A DNA stretch of 64,000 nt from Amborella trichopoda. Lineage: Eukaryota; Streptophyta; Magnoliopsida; Amborellales; Amborellaceae. The stretch covers positions 1,189,268 through 1,253,267 of the forward strand of contig NW_006497658.1 of NCBI RefSeq assembly GCF_000471905.2, in the 5' to 3' direction. Under the pieces are notes generated by a model. It worked only from the letters and a program-made list of their open reading frames with translations. It made no database searches and was not told where the DNA came from. How positions within the stretch are numbered: the stretch's first letter is position 1; each line of letters starts with the position of its first letter. Both the position numbers and the translations under genes were made by a program. Of the stretch, positions 57,390-64,000 are shown piece after piece.

Positions 57390-57940
57390 AAGTCAGATCG
57401 TGCTTCCATTTAGAGAATCCACTTGGATATAGAAACCATCTTAGATATGTAAATCATGTTTGGATAGAGAATCCTCTTGGATATAGAAACCATCTTAGAT
57501 ATGTATGGATAGCTAGATATGTATGCATATCTTTCTCTCTTTTGAATTTGAGTTTAGGATATGTAGATTATTTAAGGAAGTTTGAACTAAAATATAGGGA
57601 AAAAAATCTCATATTTCTCATATTAGGATATTCGAACAATGTCTCTCTCTTCCTAAAATCTCTAATTTTTCTAGTCCCCCATAAATATTAGGAAAGGGTG
57701 GTGGTCTCCTCTTTTCTACTCTTCAAACATAAATTTAAGGAAAAGGGTTGGATAAAAAAAATTCTCCTATTTCTCAATAAAATATGAAAACAATATCTCT
57801 CTTCCTAAAATCTCTATTCTCTCTCTCTCCTTAAAATAATAAAATCTCTTCTCTGAGAATGTATACAATGAGATTATTTACTTGAGAATGTATACAATGA
57901 TAAAATATCTACTCTGAGAATGTATACAATGATATTGTAA
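57390..57940. repeat. Short tandem repeats (ggatatagaaaccatcttag; gagaatgtatacaatga)
   Basis: The ggatatagaaaccatcttag unit recurs at about 57424 and 57479. The gagaatgtatacaatga unit occurs three times at about 57856-57932. Confidence 0.7.
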
Positions 57941-58142
57941 AATTTGATAGTGTAGGTGTGTCACATAGTTCAAAAAAATTTCTTTTGAAGTTTGGGCACA
58001 TCAATAGAATAAATACAACCAACCAATTTCACATCTAATGGTCAAGATTCATTGTGACCACCTTGTACTAAAGATAAATGATATCATTGTATACTTTTCT
58101 TATATATACTATAACTATAAATATATAATTATATTTATTTTA

Positions 58143-58576
58143 AGGGAAATGCCGGTGTAGGTCCGCTAGCTTATTGCTACATATAGGCCCAACGGTCTAG
58201 ATTGAATCTAAGCCGATCCAATGATCACGATTGCATTTCATATTTGAATTTTAAATTACTTTAAAGCTTGGATGTGTGTTATTTAAAAATATTAGAATCT
58301 AATAAAAATATCAAAAAAATATTTGATGAAAAATAAATCAACCAAAATACTCCCAAATATTGCAGGAGTATTTTGGTCAATTTATATTTTACGAATTATT
58401 TTTCTAATAGGTACACGTTGATGAGAAGAATAGACGCCTAAAATTTCACATGATTTAGATTTGTAGAAAAAATTAAAATTAAAGTACTAAATAAGATCGT
58501 GTCTATTAAATCGATCCAGATTCAATTTGCGCCGTTGGGCCTATATGTAGCTGTAGGCTAGTGGCAGCATTTCCCT
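58143..58576. mobile_element. MITE with palindromic core, copy 3, clear ends
   Basis: Inverted ends AGGGAAATGC..., with the inner block CTACATATAGGCCCAACGG also inverted on the right (58532-58556), flanked by TA on both sides (58141-58142, 58577-58578), which would fit a Tc1/mariner-type duplication. The core at 58335-58390 (accaaaatactcccaaatat, tgcaggagtattttggtca) matches copies at 23.7 and 47.6 kb, although their outer ends differ. Confidence 0.75.
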
Positions 58577-58598
58577 TAGTTAAATATCATATATTAAA

Positions 58599-58945
58599 GG
58601 GAAAAGTTTACATAGAGCCGAGGCTCTAAATAATTAAATTTGAGCCTACCTCAAAAATTTCACTAGAAGAGTTGTTTTGATGCCCAAATATCCTCAAATT
58701 GATCATCTCGGCATCAAGATCCATGGGCATGAAAAAAAAGTGGATTTCAAGTTTTTGAAATAGTGTATTGTGAAACACATTTTTGGACCATCAATTTTCA
58801 AGATTTAAACTTTATAAATAAAGATGAAAATATATTTTAAGATAATCACAAATATTTTCAGCATTGAAACCACATTTTTTGGCACTAATTGAAGGTAGGC
58901 TCTAATTTGATTGTTTAGAGCCTAGGCTCTATACAAACCGTACCC
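58599..58945. mobile_element. Mutator-like MITE, 347 bp, near-intact
   Basis: Flanked by tatattaaa (58590-58598) and aatattaaa (58946-58954), 8 of 9 matching, a Mutator-type 9-bp duplication. The terminal inverted repeat is about 50 bp: gggaaaagtttacatagagc on the left, and on the right the inverse of gggtacggtttgtatagagc. Each end contains its own palindrome, GAGCCTAGGCTC or GAGCCGAGGCTC. It is non-coding. Confidence 0.85.
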
Positions 58946-58979
58946 AATATTAAATATTATTTAAATATTAGAACTATTT

Positions 58980-59096
58980 GGATCGGGACGACATGGACTC
59001 TGACCCAGACCCGATTTGCCAGGTTAAAATTTAGACCTGTACCTGGACCATCAGCCGAGTCTACCCGTTGGGTAAGGGTCCATTGTCACCCCTGTA
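58980..59096. mobile_element. hAT-like MITE fragment
   Basis: Contains gacccagacccgattt and ends ccattgtcacccctgtag, resembling the inverted TAGGGGTGGCAATGG end of the 46570-46681 element. The left end is worn. Confidence 0.45.
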
Positions 59097-59789
59097 GTTT
59101 TCCCTCTCTCTCTCTCAAATGTTCTCTTCTCCCTCTACCCCCTCTCTCTTTCAACTCCATTATCTCTCCGTTACGAATTTTCAAATAACGGGTATCACAG
59201 AGCGAGTAAGGGCGGGATCGTTTCCATTTTTTCAGTTCTAACAATGGAGTTTAGCGGTTAAATGGTAAAATGGAAAAGAGGGGAACAAAAAAAAAGAATC
59301 GAAAAAATAAGAAGTTTCCTATTTTGTAAGAGAAACCGCCTCTGTAGCACCAAAATGAGGACTTGACTCTTAAAATGTGAAGAAGTGGAGTGAAAAAGTG
59401 GAGAATGGAAAACGGGAAAATAGAAAAATAAGCAAAACAAATCACGGGAAAATGGAAAATAAATCGGAAATAATTGAATCCATTTTTATAATTATTTTAG
59501 GAATGAAAATTTAATTGAAGAGCATGCTAAGTGATGTCGGATTTTCAGAGAAAATATCGAATTGTTTTGATGTTCTTGTTATCATTAATACTTTATTGTT
59601 TTAATAAAATCAATCCTGATAATGAACTCTTTGGACAAGGTCCATCATAATTTATATATGGACAAGGGTCATATATAAGATTATCTTTTAAAAATGTTGT
59701 TTTACTTTATTTTTAGTAATTTGGTGAAAATCATATTTTTTGGATTTTTTAATCCAAAAATAACCAAAACTTATTAAAATAAATATTTA
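59097..59789. other. Intergenic, nothing recognised
   Basis: CT-rich patch at 59101-59170, then AT-rich sequence. A minus-strand Phe-rich frame (59445-59251) lies in purine-rich DNA and is not supported. Confidence 0.4.
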
Positions 59790-60112
59790 AAGGGTTTATA
59801 TAGAGCCTAGGCTCTAAATAAACAAATTAGAACCTACCTTCAAATAGTGTCGGGAAATGTGGTTTCAACACTAGAAAACTTTTTGATAGCCTAAAAATAT
59901 ATTTTCATCTTTATTTATAAAGTTTAAAGCTTAAAAAATAGTGTAGATCAATAGATCTATGAAAACTTGAAAATTGACAATCCAAAAATGCATTACAAAA
60001 TATACTATTTCCAAAACTTGAAATCCATTGTTTTGTCATGTTCATGCATCTTGATGTTGAGCTGATCAATTTGAGGATATTTGGGCATCAAAACAGTCTC
60101 TTCTAGTGAAAT
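59790..60112. mobile_element. Mutator-like MITE, right end missing
   Basis: Starts gggtttatatagagcctagg with the GAGCCTAGGCTC palindrome and follows the interior of 58599-58945 in reverse (aatgtggtttcaacac, tagcctaaaaatatattttc, gatattt.gggcatcaaaac) to ctcttctagtgaaat, where it stops without the second end. Confidence 0.7.
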
Positions 60113-61304
60113 GTAATGCATGCATATTACATTATTATTATTTTAATCATCATGCATGTTGTACTTCTATGAAATCAAATGCGATATGTTCACTATTATG
60201 CAGTGTAATATTTATCTAGAATAATATTTTTTGTATATTTGAAAAAATGCTAAAAGTTTGTCTTAATGTAGAAAATTACTATCATGAGAATTATATCTAA
60301 ATTCATGTAAATACCTATCAAAATATGCTAGGCCTCGAGAGGTATTGTATTTGTCGTGTACATTACCCAAATAATTTTCAAATAATTTTCAGCATGTGTT
60401 TAACATTTGTAGTGATATTATGTAATAACAAGAAATAGATCATAGCCCTAGAAACCACTCATATATTAAATGTTGTATGATTTACCAAATTAATGCTCAA
60501 TGCATATTCAAAATTTATAGTAATACTATGGAATAACAGGAAATGGGTCTTAGCCCTAGAAACCACTCAATTTATAAGAGTTCTTTTGGACAAAGATAAT
60601 CGTGGAGATACATGTTCCCATGCTCATCATAGAGTGACGTGAATGACAGATCAACATATGCAATACGAACATCAACATATGCAATACGAACAGTTACAAG
60701 ATTCATAAGCCAATTGTTTAGTCGTCTACTATTCTATTGTATCTTTCCACAACCAAAAATTCTTATGAAAATTGTACATTTTAAATTAATGAATTTTCCT
60801 TTAAAAGTGTTTTGACTTTTTCTAAAATTTACAGATCATCATTTCAAGATTTGAACATAATTTTATGAATTATTATGCATCCATAATTATTCATAACCAA
60901 TTTTACTATTATTATAAACATTAGAATGTTACAGAATATTTTTTTTGTCTTTACCACAAAGTAGAAATTCAACTTTGTATCTTTCAGGAATTTTTTAATA
61001 AATCGATATTTTATAGTGTGATGTAAAAAATTTATTAAGATTCACCACAAGGGGCTTTCAATTTTTTTTTTATGAATTTTCATATTTCATACTTACGTGC
61101 AACACATGTAATTCAACTATTTATAATAGTATCATATAATATCAATATATTATTATATAGGGCAATTATCGTTAATATATCTATATTTTCATAAAATCGA
61201 AAAAAAAATCCAACTTTTCCAAACCTTACCTACACCATTTTTTCTAATTTTGGGTTTTTTTTGGATGAAAATACACCTCACGGTAGTCTTTTTATTGTAA
61301 ATAG
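60113..61304. other. Intergenic, nothing recognised
   Basis: AT-rich. A short near-repeat (catagccctagaaaccactca) occurs at 60439 and 60551. No coding frame over 60 codons. Confidence 0.4.
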
Positions 61305-61440
61305 CATTACTGTAATTTAAATATCGTAATTACCGTAAAGAACATTACGGTAATTTAAATACCGTAATTACTGCAAAGAACATTACGGTAATTTAAATAC
61401 CGTAATTACTGCAAAGAACATTACGGTAATTTAAATACCA
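61305..61440. repeat. 38-bp tandem repeat with palindromic core
   Basis: Units start at 61305, 61343, 61381 and 61419 (partial): cattacggtaatttaaatac then cgtaattactgcaaagaa. GGTAATTTAAATACC inside is nearly a perfect palindrome. Single ggtaatttaaata words recur at 61500-61515. Confidence 0.88.
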
Positions 61441-61706
61441 TGATGTGTAGAAAAGTCCATATGGTCATTTATATACCGTAACTCTTAGGATATTTTATAC
61501 GGTAATTTAAATATCGTAAAAAAAATTGCGGTACTTTAATTATTATAATATATAAAAATATTCTTCACGCCATTCTTATTACCGTAATGGTTGAAAAGCT
61601 TCAAACTAAAGTTAATATCAGGGCTACCCCTCTCCTCTAGGTAAACTTTCTCTGTCTCTCTCTCTTTAAACCCACCTTTACCTATGCAGTAATGAAAATA
61701 GGATCC

Positions 61707-62321
61707 TTAGAAAACAAGCAATCTAGTAATTTCAAGGCCATATTGATCCTGCCTTCTATGCAATGCCTTTATCAACAGGTCATAAGTCTATGCATTGGTA
61801 GGAATCTCCCTAGCAATCATCTCTTCCAAAACAAAAATAGGATGACTCAAAAGTCCATCATTACAAAATGATTTGATCACGGTGTTGCAGGTGAGAGAGT
61901 CGAGATCAAGCTCTGATTGGGTCATCTCTAATATAACCCCAGCCGCATCTTCCCATCTCTGAAGATCACAGTAACTACCAGACAAAATACAGTAACTATA
62001 AGAATCTAGTTCAAGCTTGTTCTTGAGGAATTGGCCTGCTTCCTCAAACCTCTCCTCCTTGTACAATCTTTCAATGATAAAATTATAAACAAAATGATCA
62101 GGGACATGATCTTCTGCCAACACCAAATGGAGAATCTCCATAGCCTTATCAATGCCACTCCCGTTTCAAGCCTTTTCAATCGAAATTTTATAAATTAAAG
62201 GCTCATGGCAAATGTTTTTCTCCGATAATGGTTTTGAGAAAGGTGGGACTGCCTCCCTAGCCAGTGAAATTTGGTAGAAAAATGCCCCTATAGATCTATA
62301 GTAAGAAGGAAGGAACTTCAT
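61707..62321 (-). pseudogene. Pentatricopeptide-repeat (PPR) protein remnant
   Basis: PPR proteins bind organellar RNA sequence-specifically through tandem 35-residue helical repeats. One minus-strand frame runs from ATG at 62321 (MKFLPSYYRSIGAFFYQISL) to TAA at 61709-61707, 196 codons plus the end stop, broken only by TGA at 62168-62166 and TAG at 61790-61788. The longest open part (62141-61788) contains three PPR-like repeats: DHFVYNFIIERLYKEERFEE, DSYSYCILSGSYCDLQRWED and DSLTCNTVIKSFCNDGLLSH. A fourth starts after the TAG (TYDLLIKALHRR). Family members usually have ten or more repeats, so this is a small fragment. There are no frameshifts, only two nonsense codons: either a young pseudogene or two sequence errors. 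No neighbouring gene is linked to it. Confidence 0.75.
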
Positions 62322-62404
62322 GTTGTTATCTTTTGTGAATGGAAAAGTTTGAGTATTTGATGAGGCATGTCTTGTTCACACTATGAAATTCTAGGAAGTT
62401 TTTA

Positions 62405-63120
62405 TGTTTTTGTAATGAATATTTGAGTAGCCAAATGAGGTCCAAATGACCTCAAATCACTGTCATTAGGAATATATGTGAGTCTATTATAATGTTCATG
62501 TTCAAATGGGAAGTTCTACCCCAAAATAAGCAAGTATGCCACTATTAATAGATTTTTCCGAGTTTCAAAACGATCCCTGCAGTTGCCATGAGTTTTGACT
62601 AACCAAATGAAATCCAATTTCTCTCAAACTACCATTTGAAAGATATATGAGTTGGCTTAAAATTTCATGTTGAAAGTATTTCGAAATTCCTTTTAAATTG
62701 AAAGTTATGCATGAAATTTTGAGAATATGTCACTGTTAACAGAATTTACTAGATTTTCAGAACTGTCACTTTTGTTGTTCTGAATTTTTGAATAATCAAA
62801 TGGAGTTTAAATGATTTTAAACAATCCTTGTTAGAAAGATACATGTCTTTACTCGAAATTTGGCTTTGAAACCATCTTAGAATACTTAATGGATTGAAAG
62901 TTAAAGCTATTCAAAGAGGGACATATCACTATTATAATTGCGTAGCAGATTTCAGATAGCATATTTCTATTGTACTAAGCTTTTGAATGGCCAAATGAGG
63001 TCCAAACGCATTCAAACCATCTTCATTTGAAAGATATGTATGTCTAGTGTAAAATTTATTTTGGAACCTTCTCCAAATTTCAAATGGATCGAAAGTTATA
63101 ACCCAGTTATGGCAGGATGT
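62405..63120. repeat. Degenerate tandem repeat, period about 170-195 bp
   Basis: Four units each contain (a/t)ccaaatga.(g/a)tccaaat, a tcaaac stretch, gaaagatatatg, a ttgaaagttat(a/g) end and a tgtcactgt word; anchors lie near 62431, 62601, 62797 and 62989. Similar tandem blocks occur in the non-coding parts of some plant retrotransposons, but no element ends are seen. Confidence 0.7.
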
Positions 63121-63129
63121 CACTGTCTA

Positions 63130-63660
63130 AAATTGCAGAAAATATGAACATGTGATGCCGTGATACTGAAAATGTGATAGTGTGAGACTGAACATGTGAT
63201 GCCGTGATACTGAATATGTGATAGTGTGAGACTGAACATGTGATGCCGTGATACTGAATATGTGATAGTGTGAGACTGAACATGTGATACTGAATATGTG
63301 ATAGTGTGATATTGAACATGTGATACTATGATACTGAATATGTGATAGTGTGATAATGAACATGTGATACTGAATATGTGATAGTGTGAGACTGAACATG
63401 ATATATTTTGATACTAAATATGTGATAGTGTGATACTGAACATGTGATACTGAATATATGATAGTGTGATATTGAACATATGATACTGTGATACTAAATA
63501 TGTGATAGTGTGAGACTGAACATGTGATACTGTGAGACAGAATATGTGATAGTGTGATACTAAACATGTGATAGTGTGATACTGAACATGTAATAGTGTG
63601 ATATTGAATATGTGATAGTATGAGACTGAAATTGTGATACCGGGATATTGTTACTGATAC
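63130..63660. repeat. GTGATACTGAATAT minisatellite, 34-46 bp unit
   Basis: More than a dozen units of gaacatgtgatgccgtgata plus ctgaatatgtgatagtgtga, alternating longer and shorter forms. Minus-strand frames of up to 146 codons (Ser/His/Tyr-rich) are by-products. Confidence 0.9.
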
Positions 63661-64000
63661 GGTGATGCTGATACTGTGATACTGATACTGATACTATGAT
63701 ACTGATAATGATAAATGTGATATGAAGCACTATACAATGGGTCATCCATTGACAGTGTGATGTGATTTGCTATGATACTGATAAATGTGACATGAATCAC
63801 TATGCACTTGGTTATCCATTGATAGTGTGATGTGACACAATGAGATGTGATATGAGAGCATGAACTTGCACCATGATGAGATGTGATGTGGGAGCATGAA
63901 CTTGTACCACGATGAGATGTGATGTGGGAGCATGGACTTATACCACGATGAAATCTTTCCCTAACTCCTGATGATAGGAAGGGAGCTAGGATGTGATGTG
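63661..64000. repeat. gatactgat microsatellite and 36-bp tandem repeat at right edge
   Basis: gatactgat words (63650-63710) give way to two copies of a block with tgtgata(t)gaa.cactat and cattga.agtgtgatgtga. Three units of gatgagatgtgatgtgggag plus catgaacttgtaccac follow (about 63839-63952). The array reaches the end of the window. Confidence 0.8.

Noticed and set aside
63107..63933. Ser/His/Tyr-rich protein of up to 146 codons, minus strand
   Set aside because: It is the gatactgaatatgtgatag tandem array read as protein.

Overview
This window is nuclear DNA from a plant, most likely a flowering plant. The evidence is AT-rich sequence, long spliceosomal introns with GT..AG borders, a plant-type GMP synthase, remnants of the plant sterol enzyme cycloeucalenol cycloisomerase, a pentatricopeptide-repeat (PPR) remnant, and a dense load of hAT-like, Mutator-like, LINE and LTR-type repeats. 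I cannot name the species. There are two assembly gaps (40091-40110 and 53177-53618).

Layout. 1-11.5 kb is repeats: a decayed LINE, several MITE families, minisatellites and hairpins. 11.6-14.7 kb (minus strand) holds exon remnants of a CPI1-like gene that is probably dead. 15-24 kb is repeat-rich intergenic DNA, including a Mutator-like MITE nested in a tandem duplication. 24.3-26.6 kb holds a tandem pair of leader-like sequences with telo-box motifs, then a hAT-like element carrying a long GT-rich array with many CACGTG motifs. 27.3-43.0 kb (plus strand) is a complete GMP synthase gene: six exons, 555 residues, about 15.6 kb. Introns 1 (7.1 kb) and 5 (5.9 kb) are swollen by nested transposons. 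45.3 kb has one candidate first exon of an unidentified gene. 46.5-61.6 kb is again repeats and low-complexity arrays, and 61.7-62.3 kb (minus strand) is a PPR remnant with two in-frame stops. The right edge is three successive tandem arrays.

The only gene that looks fully functional is GMP synthase, the last step of de novo GMP synthesis (XMP + ATP + glutamine to GMP). All six exons join in frame and keep the amidotransferase triad and the ATP PP-loop. The rest of the story is mobile DNA. At least seven hAT-like elements have recognisable ends, most with intact or near-intact 8-bp target duplications. Roughly nine copies belong to one Mutator-like MITE family with 9-bp target duplications. 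Three elements share a palindromic core. A LINE segment together with its flanking MITE occurs twice, 29 kb apart, one copy lying inside GMP synthase intron 1.

The most unusual pattern is a hAT-like family whose copies have matching outer ends but a different minisatellite inside each: a GT/G-box array in one, a TCATGGATTACAAAA array in another, and possibly a T-rich GTCAAGGTAACTT array in a third. The G-box array sits about 1 kb upstream of the GMP synthase start codon.
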